DNA of 64,000 nucleotides from Sodalis sp. dw_96 (GCF_018449575.1 NZ_JAAVUT010000002.1:310001-374000), one strand, 5' to 3'; positions 1 to 9,313 are shown, counted from the stretch's first letter. Notes: generated by a model from the sequence alone, not told the origin. Numbers and translations: made by a program.

Positions 1-146
1 GCCGGGGAATTGTGTGATTTGTTCATCATTAAGTAAGCAAAACAAAAAACATGCGTATTCCTGAAGATTTGTATTAGATAAAGCTTGAGTTCTTTCTTCA
101 TGGCACTGATAAAAACGTCTTGACTGGTTTCAACGAATTTTTCCAT
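1..146 (-). CDS. Partial hypothetical protein, N-terminus only
   Basis: An ATG at 146 opens a minus-strand frame that runs 48 codons to the window edge without a stop. The product begins MEKFVETSQDVFISAMKK and contains a Leu/Ile/Phe-rich stretch. A weak purine-rich GGCAGG lies about 10 bases upstream. I do not recognise the family. A LuxR-type regulator N-terminus would fit in general character, but that is a guess. The gene is cut by the window, so length and function cannot be judged. Confidence 0.4.
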   Translation of the reverse strand, partial: MEKFVETSQDVFISAMKKELKLYLIQIFRNTHVFCFAYLMMNKSHNSP

Positions 147-513
147 AATCTATGCCTGCCATATTAACTAATATTCATTATTTATTATCCTTGTCAGGTA
201 ATAAATGACTGACTGAAATGTTAATTCCATGGGAATTTTTCGATAATATAAGAGGCTAGCCGTTGATGCAACTACTAATAGAACAACGGACATCCTTGTC
301 TGTTCGGAGAATTGCCGCCCTTTGATGCCGGAATGACGGCGCTTTATCTTCCCCGGCAACCCCCGGGGCGGTCTTTTTAACCTGCCGGGGCCGCGGGTTC
401 GGGCAGAGGGCCACAAGCATCAAAGTATTGGCAAATTGTCTGATATAATTAACCGCCGAACGTTCCCCTAAAATTCCATTAACTGCACCGGCTGTTTGCA
501 GTAAGGAGAAGCT
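147..513. other. Intergenic region, no gene recognised
   Basis: The left part is A+T-rich and the right part (about 310-410) is very G+C-rich with CCCCGG/CCGGGG repeats followed by a CTTTTTAA run, which could form a terminator-like hairpin on the plus strand. An 82-codon minus-strand frame crosses it but has G+C-rich random composition and no ribosome binding site, so I do not call it. Confidence 0.4.
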
Positions 514-960
514 GTGTTTGTCAGGACTTATCGAGAATCGGACCGACCTTTTTTACGCACCCTGTACCTGTCTTCCCGCAGAAAGGGTTGGACCTGGCTG
601 GAGGGTAGCCAATGGCACCTGGAAGATTTCGACAGTGTCACCTTTGGCGAAAAGATTCTGGTGGCCGAAGAGCAAAATCATATCGTCGGTTTTGCCTCCC
701 TGTGGCTGCCGGACAGCTTCTTGCACAACCTTTTTGTCGATCCCGCCTGGCAGCGGCAGGGAGTCGCCACCGCCCTGCTGGAAGCATGTTATCCGCTGTG
801 CGGCGATAAAATGGCGCTTAAGTGCCTGACTAAAAATCGTCGCGCCCTGGCGTTTTATCAGCATCATGGCTGGAAAATCATCTCATCGGGCATCGCTGAA
901 CACGGGGAATATTTCCTGATGCATCACACCATTGAGCATAACAAATTGTTCTTTCGATAA
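514..960 (+). CDS. GNAT family N-acetyltransferase
   Basis: 148 residues covering one GNAT fold. The acetyl-CoA binding loop is visible as FVDPAWQRQGVATALLEA (Q/RxxGxG/A-type motif A, about residues 74-91), followed by the C-terminal NRRALAFYQHHGWK segment typical of motif B. The start is a GTG at 514 because AAGGAG sits at 503-508, five bases upstream. It stands alone, convergent with yehS. Members of this family acetylate small molecules or protein amines; the substrate cannot be read from the sequence. Confidence 0.85.
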   Translation: MFVRTYRESDRPFLRTLYLSSRRKGWTWLEGSQWHLEDFDSVTFGEKILVAEEQNHIVGFASLWLPDSFLHNLFVDPAWQRQGVATALLEACYPLCGDKMALKCLTKNRRALAFYQHHGWKIISSGIAEHGEYFLMHHTIEHNKLFFR

Positions 961-991
961 TGAGATAGTCGCATTGGTTCAATATTTTGCG

Positions 992-1456
992 CTATGACTT
1001 ACGCAGCCGGGCCGCAAGTCCTTTCAGGAAGTAGCGCATGACCTGATCGCCGCATAGCCGGTAATTTTTATTCCCCGGAGCCCGCAGCATGGCGGTCACC
1101 TCCGGCAGGGAAATCCGGAAGTCCTGGGACAGCAGAATGTCCTGCAGGTCGTTGGTTTTCAGCGAAAATGCGATGCGAAGTTTTTTCAGAATAATATTAT
1201 TGGTGATTTTTCGTTCAATTTTTGCTTCCGGCATCGTTTCATCCCGGCCGCGCAAATGGATCACCAGGCCATGAAGGAAACAGCCCATCACCATGTCAGG
1301 GCAAGGCTGATAGCCCTCTTCATCTTCTTTTTTGACGAAGCCGGCCATCTGTTGCGGCGTAATGACGCACTGCGCCAACGCCACTATGCCAATTAGTTGT
1401 TCATTATGCAGATTCAGCATATAGCGTACGCTGCGCAATACATCGTTATTCATCAT
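992..1456 (-). CDS. yehS: DUF1456 family protein YehS
   Basis: 154 residues made of two DUF1456 repeats. The segments NDVLRSVRYML, KKEDEEGYQPCPD, NNIILKKLRIAFSLKT and APGNKNYRLCGDQVMRYFL match E. coli YehS almost position for position from memory, and the length agrees with the family (about 155). The function of YehS is not established. The first of two adjacent Met codons is used here as start; the second is equally possible. The gene converges with the GNAT gene and is followed by an unrelated oxidoreductase cluster. Confidence 0.88.
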   Translation of the reverse strand: MMNNDVLRSVRYMLNLHNEQLIGIVALAQCVITPQQMAGFVKKEDEEGYQPCPDMVMGCFLHGLVIHLRGRDETMPEAKIERKITNNIILKKLRIAFSLKTNDLQDILLSQDFRISLPEVTAMLRAPGNKNYRLCGDQVMRYFLKGLAARLRKS

Positions 1457-1710
1457 GACCGGTGTCCCTCATCGCCCGATAACCTTCATGGCCGGACAGT
1501 ATAGAGATATCCGCCGTTAAACACAGCATTGATCCTTTTAGATCATAAAAACCCGTCCGGCCGGGCCTGCGCGTTTTTTCGTCTTCGATGTCATCACGGG
1601 GAGCAGCAGGGAAACCTGCGCGATAATCAATAACGGGCCTCACTGCCCGGCTGGTAACAGGGTGCCGACCGGCGATCGACGGACACCCTTGGCACGACCG
1701 GTTAAGGTGT

Positions 1711-2691
1711 TTATGAAAAACCCACCACGCCATGTGGAATGTACGGTGCCTCGAGCCGGGCAATCTCTTCGGCGCTCAATACCAGATCGAGGGCGGCGAT
1801 GGCGTCGTCAAGATGACCCGGCTTGGATGCTCCGACGATGGGGGCGGTAACCGCGGATTTGGCCAACACCCAGGCGAGTGCGACCTGGGCGAGTGAAACG
1901 TGACGCTCCCCGGCCACCGCCGCCACCGCTTCGACAACTTTGCGATCGGCATCGGCGGTATGTTCATAAAGCGTCTTGCCGAACTTGTCGGTCTCGGATC
2001 GTTTCGTGCTATCGTCCCATGGCCTCGTCAGACGACCGCGAGCCAGGGGGCTCCACGGGATCACGCCAATACCCTTGGCCTCGCACAGCGGCAGCATTTC
2101 ACGTTCCTCCTCGCGATACAGCAGATTGACATAGTCCTGCATGGTGGAGAACTTCGTCCAGCCATGGGCTTCAGCGACATGGAGCATGGTGGCGAACTGC
2201 CAGGCATACATTGATGAAGCGCCGATATAACGGGCCTTGCCCGCCTTCACGACGTCATGGAGCGCTTCCAGCGTCTCTTCGATGGGCACGCCGTAGTCGA
2301 AGCGATGGATCTGGTAGAGATCGACATAGTCGGTGCCGAGCCGGCGCAAAGAATTGTCGATTTCCTGCATGATGGCCTTGCGGCTGAGGCCCGCGCCGTT
2401 CGGTCCCGGATGCATGCGGCCGTGTACTTTGGTGGCGATAACAATCTCATCGCGGCGCGTAAACTCTTTCAGCAACCGGCCGACGATTTCCTCCGAGGTC
2501 CCGTCGGAATAGACGTTGGCGGTGTCAAAGAAATTGATGCCCGCGTCCACCGCTTGGCGAATAAGCGGGCGGCTCTTTTCCTCATCCAGCGTCCATTCGT
2601 GGCCGCCACGGTCAGGCACGCCGTAGGTCATGCAGCCCAGACACAGCCGCGACACATCGAGGCCGGTTCGGCCGAGTTTAATGTAATCCAT
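1711..2691 (-). CDS. Aldo/keto reductase
   Basis: 326 residues, a full (beta/alpha)8 aldo/keto reductase. The N-terminus MDYIKLGRTGLDVSRLCLG, the DTANVYSDGTSEE segment carrying the catalytic Asp and Tyr, the Lys of IATKVHG, the YVDLYQIHRFD strand with the active-site His, and the late SLAQVALAWVLAKSAVTAPIVGAS motif are all present. An AGGAGA precedes the ATG. The family reduces aldehydes or ketones with NADPH, and this sequence is closest in feel to YajO/aryl-alcohol dehydrogenase types. It lies downstream of yghU in the same direction, about 100 bases away, and may share its transcript. Confidence 0.9.
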   Translation of the reverse strand: MDYIKLGRTGLDVSRLCLGCMTYGVPDRGGHEWTLDEEKSRPLIRQAVDAGINFFDTANVYSDGTSEEIVGRLLKEFTRRDEIVIATKVHGRMHPGPNGAGLSRKAIMQEIDNSLRRLGTDYVDLYQIHRFDYGVPIEETLEALHDVVKAGKARYIGASSMYAWQFATMLHVAEAHGWTKFSTMQDYVNLLYREEEREMLPLCEAKGIGVIPWSPLARGRLTRPWDDSTKRSETDKFGKTLYEHTADADRKVVEAVAAVAGERHVSLAQVALAWVLAKSAVTAPIVGASKPGHLDDAIAALDLVLSAEEIARLEAPYIPHGVVGFS

Positions 2692-2792
2692 GGTCTTCTC
2701 CTGGGAGAGTTGAATAATCCCGCCGGCGCGGCATCTGACGATGCGCCCCGGACAGAACCCTTGACAACGAAATGTGTTAGATAGTCTTTCGG

Positions 2793-3668
2793 CTAGCTGT
2801 TACCGGCAATCTTGTCCTGGGTGTTGGTATCAAAGTCGGCGGCGTCATGGCGTTCGTGCAGCTGGCTTGACGGTTCGCCGAAAACACGATTGACCATCCG
2901 TCCGCGCCGCACGGCCGGGCGTTGCCCGATGGCGTCGGCCCAGCGTTGAACATGCTTATAGTCCTGCACGGCGAGAAATTCCGCCGCTTCATATAACCAG
3001 CCCTTCACCAGGCCGCCATACCACGGCCAGATGGCCATATCGGCAATAGTATATTCACTGCCCGCTATATATTCATTATCCGCGAGCCGCTTGTCGAGCA
3101 CGTCGAGCTGACGTTTTGTCTCCATGGCGAACCGGTCGATGGCATAGGCAATCTTGGTGGGGGCGTAGGCATAAAAATGGCCTAAACCGCCGCCCAGATA
3201 GGGCGCGCTTCCCATCTGCCAGAACAGCCATGAGAGGCATTCAGTACGCGCGGCGAGCTCTTTCGGCAAAAAAGCGCCGAACTTTTCCGCCAGGTACAAC
3301 AGTATCGAGCCGGACTCGAAAACCCGGATAGGCGCGGGACCGCTGCGATCCATCAGCGCCGGAATCTTGGAGTTCGGATTCACCGCCACAAAGCCGCTGC
3401 CGAACTGATCGCCTTCGCCAATCCTGATAAGCCAGGCGTCATACTCCGCGCCGCTGTGGCCAAGCGCCAGCAGTTCCTCCAGCATCACCGTAACTTTCAC
3501 GCCGTTCGGCGTTGCCAGCGAGTAGAGCTGAAGCGGATGACGACCCACCGGCAGTTCCTGGTGATGGGTCGGCCCCGAAACCGGTCGGTTGATGTTGGCA
3601 AAGCGGCCAGTGTTATCCTTGTTCCAAGTCCATACCTTCGGCGGCACGTAATCGGACAAATTGCTCAT
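2793..3668 (-). CDS. yghU: Glutathione-dependent disulfide-bond oxidoreductase (YghU-like GST)
   Basis: About 291 residues, matching the length of E. coli YghU (288). The order is a YghU-type N-terminal extension (SDYVPPKVWTWNK), a thioredoxin-like domain with LYSLATPNGVKVTVMLEEL and VNPNSKIPAL, then the all-helical GST domain with YTIADMAIWPWYGG. The family uses two glutathiones rather than a Cys to reduce disulfides. I place the start at 3668 because GGAG lies about nine bases upstream and the known family N-terminus begins there. A longer in-frame reading to 3788 exists but adds unrelated residues. Confidence 0.92.
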   Translation of the reverse strand: MSNLSDYVPPKVWTWNKDNTGRFANINRPVSGPTHHQELPVGRHPLQLYSLATPNGVKVTVMLEELLALGHSGAEYDAWLIRIGEGDQFGSGFVAVNPNSKIPALMDRSGPAPIRVFESGSILLYLAEKFGAFLPKELAARTECLSWLFWQMGSAPYLGGGLGHFYAYAPTKIAYAIDRFAMETKRQLDVLDKRLADNEYIAGSEYTIADMAIWPWYGGLVKGWLYEAAEFLAVQDYKHVQRWADAIGQRPAVRRGRMVNRVFGEPSSQLHERHDAADFDTNTQDKIAGNS

Positions 3669-3993
3669 GCTCAATACTCCTTTCATCTTGAGAAGGTTGT
3701 AAAGATCATCATACCGTCCCTTGATCCGGGGCGATAGCGGAACGAATGTCGGACCAGGTGCTAACCATAGCTGAAAAGCGGAATCCATAATGGCGCTTGG
3801 GCTACAATGGTTTAAAAATATGTTGAATTATTGTAAAACTTCTTTAATCTTTAAACGTCAAAATTCGCTTTAGCGACACCTACTGTGGCGGCGAGTTTTG
3901 CCTGGCGTGCGAAAGCAGGCCGCCGCTTTCGGGACTTAACATAAAAACTTATAAAAAATACTTACACTTTAATTATTTAAAAGGAAGAAGACT

Positions 3994-5400
3994 GTGAGGC
4001 GTCGTTATCTGCCTCTCGTGATGGGCCTACTCTATTCCACCGGACTCACCGCGATGGCCGCGGATAAATCCGGTGCGGAGGATCTCATCACGAAAGGAAA
4101 ATATCTCGCTACCGCCGCGGACTGCGGCGCCTGCCATACGTCACCTCATCAAGGTGCGCCCATGGCGGGCGGGTATGCGATTCAATCCCCGTTGGGCACT
4201 ATTTTTGCCAGTAATATCACGCCATCCAAGGTGGCCGGTATCGGTGATTACAGCGAGCGGGATTTTGCCCGCGCTGTGAGAGAAGGTATCAATAAACAGG
4301 GTCAGCATCTGTATCCGGCCATGCCTTATATCTCTTACTCACGTATCACCGATCCCGACATTCACGCGCTTTATGCCTATTTCATGCATGGCGTGAAACC
4401 TGTGGATGAACCCTCGCCGCCAACCCATTTACCGTTCCCTTTCAACATTCGGGCGTCCATGGCGGTGTGGAACGCGCTGTTTGCGGGGAATAAACCTTTT
4501 ACATCCTCTCCCAAGGTCGCAGATGACGTTAACCGTGGCGATTATCTTGTCAATGCATTGGAACATTGCGATACATGCCACACACCGCGTAACGCATTAA
4601 TGGGGCAGGACAACGGCAAAGCCTTATCCGGCGGGAGTCTGGGCAGTTGGTATGCGCCGAATATTACGCCTGACCGCAATTCAGGCATTGGTGAATGGTC
4701 AGCCGCAGACCTCACGCAATATCTGAAAACCGGGCACCTGGGCGGCAAAGCACAGGCCGCGGGTCCGATGGCTGAAGCCGTCGAGCACAGTCTGCAATTT
4801 CTTTCCGATGATGATATCCACGCGATAGTCGCCTATCTGCATCAGATACCCGCGGTAGATACAGGCTCCGCCAAGCCACGGGACGGCTATGGTCAACCTT
4901 CCGCAAGCGAATTGCTGATGCGCGGTCAAACGGACAATGCCGATGCTGGTTGGAAGGTGTTCAGCGGCAGCTGCGCCAACTGCCATCAGGCGGACGGACA
5001 GGGCAACGGTTATTACCCGCCGCTTTTCCATAACAGTGCAACCGGCGCGGACAGGCCGGATAACCTGGTCTCCGCCATTCTCTATGGCGTGCATCGCGAC
5101 GTGAGCGGCGAACAGGTAGCCATGCCCGCCTTTGGCCCGGATGCCCCCTTCAGTGAACGGCTTAGCGACCAACAGATTGCCGATGTCAGCAATTATGTGC
5201 TTAAACACTACGGCAATCCGCAGGTCGGCGTCACCGCCGACCAGGTGAAAATTATTCGTGAAGGTGGCGAGAAACCGCTGCTGGCCAAGCTTACCAGCCC
5301 GGCGTCATTGCTTGCCGCGGCGATTATTTTGCTACTCGTTTTGATTATTGTGCTGGTCTTGCTCGCCAAAAGAAGGAGGAAACATGACGGAAAAAAATAA
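3994..5400 (+). CDS. Membrane-anchored triheme cytochrome c subunit of a periplasmic dehydrogenase
   Basis: 468 residues with an N-terminal signal peptide (MRRRYLPLVMGLLYSTGLTAMA) and three CxxCH heme-binding sites at about residues 44-48, 192-196 and 327-331. A C-terminal transmembrane helix (about 434-458) is followed by a basic tail. This is the architecture of the cytochrome subunit of gluconate 2-dehydrogenase, sorbitol and alcohol dehydrogenases, which passes electrons from the flavoprotein to ubiquinone. The start is GTG at 3994 behind AAGGAAG. It is the first gene of a three-gene operon; its stop overlaps the approach to the next gene. Confidence 0.92.
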   Translation: MRRRYLPLVMGLLYSTGLTAMAADKSGAEDLITKGKYLATAADCGACHTSPHQGAPMAGGYAIQSPLGTIFASNITPSKVAGIGDYSERDFARAVREGINKQGQHLYPAMPYISYSRITDPDIHALYAYFMHGVKPVDEPSPPTHLPFPFNIRASMAVWNALFAGNKPFTSSPKVADDVNRGDYLVNALEHCDTCHTPRNALMGQDNGKALSGGSLGSWYAPNITPDRNSGIGEWSAADLTQYLKTGHLGGKAQAAGPMAEAVEHSLQFLSDDDIHAIVAYLHQIPAVDTGSAKPRDGYGQPSASELLMRGQTDNADAGWKVFSGSCANCHQADGQGNGYYPPLFHNSATGADRPDNLVSAILYGVHRDVSGEQVAMPAFGPDAPFSERLSDQQIADVSNYVLKHYGNPQVGVTADQVKIIREGGEKPLLAKLTSPASLLAAAIILLLVLIIVLVLLAKRRRKHDGKK

Positions 5401-5920
5401 TCCGCCGGCTTCAGTGACGAGGCGCCGGATTTTGCAAGGGATAGGGGTTTTATCCCTCGGCGCGTTATGTTCGTCCCTGTTTCCCATCCTGAAGGTGCGT
5501 GCGCAAGAGTTAAAGGAAAGCGGTTTTATTCCGGTGTCCTCTTTTTTGGTCAGCCGCCAGGTCAGTCCTTTACTGAGCCGACGTTATTACAACGTGCTGA
5601 TTAAACACTACCCAGACTTTCCCGCCAGGCTCACCGCGCTCGGCGGCTATATCAACAGCCACCATTTTGCCCATGTGGATGATTTTCTCGCCAGCCTGAG
5701 CCAGGACGATGCCCTCAGGCAAACCGCGACTCTGATCATTTCCGCTTGGTATACCGGCGTTGTCGGTGAAGACGAGCATCTTGAGTTGATTGCTTACGCG
5801 GAGGCGATGATGTATCTGCCGACCAAAGGCATTCTGGTTGTGCCAACCTACGGTGGGGGGCCTGATTCATGGGGCAGCAAGCCAATTGATCCACCGTCGG
5901 ATAAGGGACCTCTTCTATGA
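5384..5920 (+). CDS. TAT-exported small (gamma) subunit of gluconate/sorbitol dehydrogenase type
   Basis: 178 residues starting at 5384, directly behind AGGAGG, and overlapping the end of the cytochrome gene by 17 bases. The N-terminus carries a twin-arginine signal (TRRRILQGIGVLSLGALCSSL), which fits co-export with a folded FAD subunit. The rest resembles the small subunits of periplasmic gluconate/sorbitol dehydrogenases, ending near MMYLPTKGILVVPTYGGGPDSWG. The stop codon overlaps the next ATG (ATGA), so the two subunits are probably translationally coupled. Its exact role is chaperone or escort in export and complex stability by family analogy. Confidence 0.87.
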   Translation: MTEKNNPPASVTRRRILQGIGVLSLGALCSSLFPILKVRAQELKESGFIPVSSFLVSRQVSPLLSRRYYNVLIKHYPDFPARLTALGGYINSHHFAHVDDFLASLSQDDALRQTATLIISAWYTGVVGEDEHLELIAYAEAMMYLPTKGILVVPTYGGGPDSWGSKPIDPPSDKGPLL

Positions 5921-7557
5921 GCAATCAACATATTGATGCCGATGTCATCATCATCGGCGCCGGCGTAATGGGTGGATTGATTGCTACCCAACTGGCAAAA
6001 GCGGGAAAGTCGGTGATTATTCTTGAGGCGGGTCCACGCATCAAGCGCGCGGATATCGTTGAGCGCTTCCGTAATTCCCCGTTCAAAATGTCGCTGACCA
6101 ACATGAAACTCCAGGGAGTGGGTTCGCCTTATCCCGATTTGCCTCATGTCCCTTCGACCTATGGCAGCTACCTGCAGCAAACCGGTCCGGTAAAATATCC
6201 CGCCAAGTATTTACGCGTGGTGGGCGGCACGACCTGGCATTTTGGCTCGGCGCTGTGGCGGATGATTCCCAACGATTTCAAATTAAAAACCCTTTATGGC
6301 CACGGCAGAGACTGGCCGTTCGACTATAACGAAATTGAACCCTGGTATGGCCTGGCCGAGCATGAACTGGGTGTGTCCGGCGTCGACGGGCAGGATGAGA
6401 GCGGCCAGGGTAAAAGGCCATGGCCACCGCGTTCTACCCCTTTTCCGATGAAAGGACTGACGCCGAGTTATCTGTTTACGCGGTTGTCGGAATTATTGGG
6501 CAAAGGCGGCTATAACCCGGTGATGGAGCCCAATGGCCGAGCAACCCGCCCTTACGGCAATCGTCCGGTCTGCGCCGGTAACAACAATTGCAACCCCGTC
6601 TGTCCGATTGGGGCCAAGTATGATGGTTCGATGCATATCGATCAGGCTGAACGGCTGGGTGCAAAATTACTGGATAACTCGGTGGTCTACAAAATAGACG
6701 CTGACGATCAGGGTAAAATCAGCGGCGTATGGTACAAAAAGCCCGACGGGTCGCAACATCATCTGACCGCTGATTATTTCGTGCTGGCCGCCTACGGGAT
6801 CGAGTCGCCGAAATTGCTGCTCCTCTCAACCTCGGAACGCTATCCTAACGGTATCGCCAACAGTTCCGACCAGGTGGGACGTAATTTGATGGGGCATACC
6901 GGCATCAGCATGAACATTATGATGAAAGAGGATGTCTGGCCGGGCCAGGGACCCACTGAATTGCTGGTCTATCTCAATAATCGCGACGGTGAATTTCGTA
7001 AGGATTTCCCAAGCTACAAAACCAAAATCCGTAATACCGTGCCCACCGCCGATTACGCGGCTTCACTGATCAAGAAAGGCATTCTGGGGTCGAAGCTGGA
7101 TGAGGAACTGCATCGCCAGTCGGCGCGTTCCCTTAACTTCGCCGTTGATTTTGAGACGCTGCCGTTGCAAGAAAACCGCGTGGTGCCGAGTAAAACCAAA
7201 ACCGATGCCATTGGCATACCGGTGCCGGAAATTTACTATAGCGTCACCGATTACTGGCAGGCAGGAAAAGACGTGGCGCTGAAAGATTTCCAAAAAATCG
7301 CCGGCTTGCTGGATGCCGATATCGTGAATATTGATACCGGTTATCAGGATCGCCAGCATATTATGGGCACCACCATCATGGGGGATGACCCAAAGAATTC
7401 GGTTGTCAACCGCCACTGCCAATCCCACGATCACCCGAATCTGTTCATCGCCGGGACCAGCGTGATGCCGTCCACGTCCTGTATGAATCCCACGCTGACC
7501 GGCGCGGCGTTAAGTCTGCGTTTGGCGCAATACATGCTGGACGTGGTAAAGGTGTAG
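5917..7557 (+). CDS. GMC-family FAD-dependent dehydrogenase, large subunit
   Basis: 546 residues. A Rossmann FAD motif GAGVMGGLIATQLAKAG with terminal EAGP is at about 12-45. A VGGTTWHFGSALWR segment (flavin-proximal) follows, then a CAGNNNCNPVCPIGAKYDG cysteine-rich segment. The C-terminal GMC block GTSVMPSTSCMNPTLTGAALSLRLA supplies the active-site Asn. This is the catalytic subunit of the gluconate 2-dehydrogenase/sorbitol dehydrogenase class, which oxidises a polyol or aldonic acid in the periplasm. It starts at the ATGA overlap with the small subunit. The substrate is inferred only at class level; gluconate and related sugar acids are the best candidates. Confidence 0.92.
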   Translation: MSNQHIDADVIIIGAGVMGGLIATQLAKAGKSVIILEAGPRIKRADIVERFRNSPFKMSLTNMKLQGVGSPYPDLPHVPSTYGSYLQQTGPVKYPAKYLRVVGGTTWHFGSALWRMIPNDFKLKTLYGHGRDWPFDYNEIEPWYGLAEHELGVSGVDGQDESGQGKRPWPPRSTPFPMKGLTPSYLFTRLSELLGKGGYNPVMEPNGRATRPYGNRPVCAGNNNCNPVCPIGAKYDGSMHIDQAERLGAKLLDNSVVYKIDADDQGKISGVWYKKPDGSQHHLTADYFVLAAYGIESPKLLLLSTSERYPNGIANSSDQVGRNLMGHTGISMNIMMKEDVWPGQGPTELLVYLNNRDGEFRKDFPSYKTKIRNTVPTADYAASLIKKGILGSKLDEELHRQSARSLNFAVDFETLPLQENRVVPSKTKTDAIGIPVPEIYYSVTDYWQAGKDVALKDFQKIAGLLDADIVNIDTGYQDRQHIMGTTIMGDDPKNSVVNRHCQSHDHPNLFIAGTSVMPSTSCMNPTLTGAALSLRLAQYMLDVVKV

Positions 7558-7595
7558 ACTTCAAGCGTCCATGGAGAATCCGATCGCGTCGGGGT

Positions 7596-8351
7596 TCAGG
7601 CAGTAAACCCACCGTTTACGTCGACAACCGAGCCGGTCATATAACCGGCGTCAGGCCCGGCGATAAAAGCGATCACCGCAGCCACCTCCTCCACGGTCGC
7701 AAAACGGCCGATGGCATGGGTGTCCATAAACGAAGGCGGCAACTTGTCCGCCGATCCTGCCGCCATATCTGTGGCCATGACGCCGGGCTGGACGACATTG
7801 ACGGTAATATTACGGGGACCGAGATCCCGCGCGGCGCCCTTGGCATAACCGACGATGGCAGCCTTGCTTGCCGCATAATCGGTCGTCCCGGCGAAACCAA
7901 CCCGGGTGCCTAGCCCGGAGCCGACTGAAATGATCCGGCCCCCGTCGGTAATCACCGGCGCCGCGGCACGAATGGTCGCCACAACGCCCAGGACGTTTAC
8001 CCTCCACTGTTGGTCCAGCGCCGCGTTATCTATCTGCGGATCGTCAATGCGCTTGCCCTGGATGGCGAGAGCCGCATTGTTCACCAGAATATCCAGCCGC
8101 CCGAAGTGCGAGATGACCTGGTCAACCAGGGGCTTGGCAGAGGACGGGTCACCCTGATCGCTCCTGATGGCCAATGCCCGTACGCCCTTCGCTTCCAGCG
8201 CCACCGCCACAGCCGCGGCCTTTTGCGCCGATGCCACATAAGTGATGGCTACGTCCGCGCCCTGCTCCGCCAGTGTCGTAGCGATGGCCGCGCCCAATCC
8301 CCTGGAACCCCCGGTAATCAGGGCAACCTTGCCTGCCAAACGCTTGCTCAT
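7596..8351 (-). CDS. SDR family NAD(P)-dependent oxidoreductase
   Basis: 251 residues, a classical short-chain dehydrogenase. The cofactor loop is TGGSRGLGAAIA (about 14-25), the NNAA motif stabilises the central sheet, and the catalytic set is Ser of SVGSG with YAASKAA. The family C-terminus GYMTGSVVDVNGGF is intact. GAGGAG precedes the ATG. It lies 37 bases upstream of a second SDR in the same direction, and both face a TetR regulator across an intergenic region, so joint control by that repressor is likely. The substrate is unknown. Confidence 0.9.
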   Translation of the reverse strand: MSKRLAGKVALITGGSRGLGAAIATTLAEQGADVAITYVASAQKAAAVAVALEAKGVRALAIRSDQGDPSSAKPLVDQVISHFGRLDILVNNAALAIQGKRIDDPQIDNAALDQQWRVNVLGVVATIRAAAPVITDGGRIISVGSGLGTRVGFAGTTDYAASKAAIVGYAKGAARDLGPRNITVNVVQPGVMATDMAAGSADKLPPSFMDTHAIGRFATVEEVAAVIAFIAGPDAGYMTGSVVDVNGGFTA

Positions 8352-8388
8352 AATCTACTCCTCACTATGTTGAACGATGCGCCGGCCC

Positions 8389-9168
8389 TTACCAGGGCAG
8401 CCGCTGGCCCTGGTAAAAAAATCCCCCCGTGGGGCCGTCTTCCGCCAAGGTTGCATAGCGGATCGCGGTGCGGGCACCTTCTTCCAGACTCAGGTCGGCA
8501 TGCTCGCTACCCATAGCCGTGCGTACCCAGCCGGGATGGATGGCATTGACTTTGATGGGGCTGTCGCGAAGCTCTTCGGCCAGCAGGATGGTAAAAGCGT
8601 TCAGTGCCGCCTTCGACGTATCGTAGGCCAGCGCCTTGATGGGGTAGACCGGTGATGCGGGATCGGACAGATGGGTCAAAGAGCCGCGAATGCTCGACAC
8701 GTTGACGATGCGCCCCGCCGGGGATCGGCGCAAAAGCGGCAGCAGTCGCTGCGTCAGGAATATCGGCGCAAAGAAATTGACCTCGAAGGTGCTGCGTACA
8801 GACTTCTCCGCTGCCCGGCTTGGCGGCAGATCCGGCGGCGTGGCGGCATTGGCGCTGTCCAGCCAGACGCCCGCGTTGTTAATAAGAATATCCAGCAAAC
8901 CGTACCTGTCTGACAAAAACGCAAAAACCGCTTCCCGGTCTTTTTCCGCCGTCACGTCGAGCTGAAGGCCAATGGCGCGATACCCCCGGCTTTGCAATTC
9001 ATTGGCTGTGGCATCCGCCTGTGCTCCGTCTCGGGCGGCAATAATGACCTCCGCGCCAAGGACCGCCAGTTGCCGGCATATCTCAAGGCCAACGCCGCGC
9101 GCCCCTCCGGTGACCAGGGCTATTCTCCCGCTAAGGCCTGGTTTCATTTTTGCTGTGCTGTCATGCAT
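8389..9168 (-). CDS. SDR family oxidoreductase
   Basis: 259 residues with TGGARGVGLEICRQL (cofactor loop), LDVTAEKD, LINNAGVW, IVNVSSIRGS and YDTSKAALNAF (catalytic Tyr-x3-Lys), ending PTGGFFYQGQRLPW, a C-terminus seen in SDRs related to carbonyl reductases. It is the promoter-proximal gene of a two-gene SDR unit that reads away from the TetR gene at 9353. A role in detoxifying or converting a carbonyl compound that acts as the TetR inducer is plausible but not shown by the sequence. Confidence 0.88.
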   Translation of the reverse strand: MHDSTAKMKPGLSGRIALVTGGARGVGLEICRQLAVLGAEVIIAARDGAQADATANELQSRGYRAIGLQLDVTAEKDREAVFAFLSDRYGLLDILINNAGVWLDSANAATPPDLPPSRAAEKSVRSTFEVNFFAPIFLTQRLLPLLRRSPAGRIVNVSSIRGSLTHLSDPASPVYPIKALAYDTSKAALNAFTILLAEELRDSPIKVNAIHPGWVRTAMGSEHADLSLEEGARTAIRYATLAEDGPTGGFFYQGQRLPW

Positions 9169-9298
9169 GACGATGCCTCTTTACAAACGTTGTGAATTCA
9201 TAGAGGTAAAAGAACCACCCCGGTCGGCCCGCTCCGGCTCCCTCTCCGTTGCCCGCGCGGCCGCCCCCGATTCGTTTATTGCTTTAATTTAAGAATGA

Positions 9299-9313
9299 TC
9301 GTTACTGTAACGA
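9299..9313. promoter_or_regulatory. Perfect 15-bp palindrome, probable TetR operator
   Basis: The sequence TCGTTACTGTAACGA is a perfect inverted repeat of seven bases around one central T. It lies in the 184-base gap between the divergent SDR unit and the TetR gene, in a locally A+T-rich stretch. TetR-family repressors commonly bind such palindromes between themselves and the divergent target. The assignment rests on symmetry and position. Confidence 0.65.

Noticed and set aside
168-416. 82-codon minus-strand frame near the left edge
   Set aside because: It has no ribosome binding site, its first half is Arg/Pro/Gly-rich from G+C-rich repeats, and it resembles no family.
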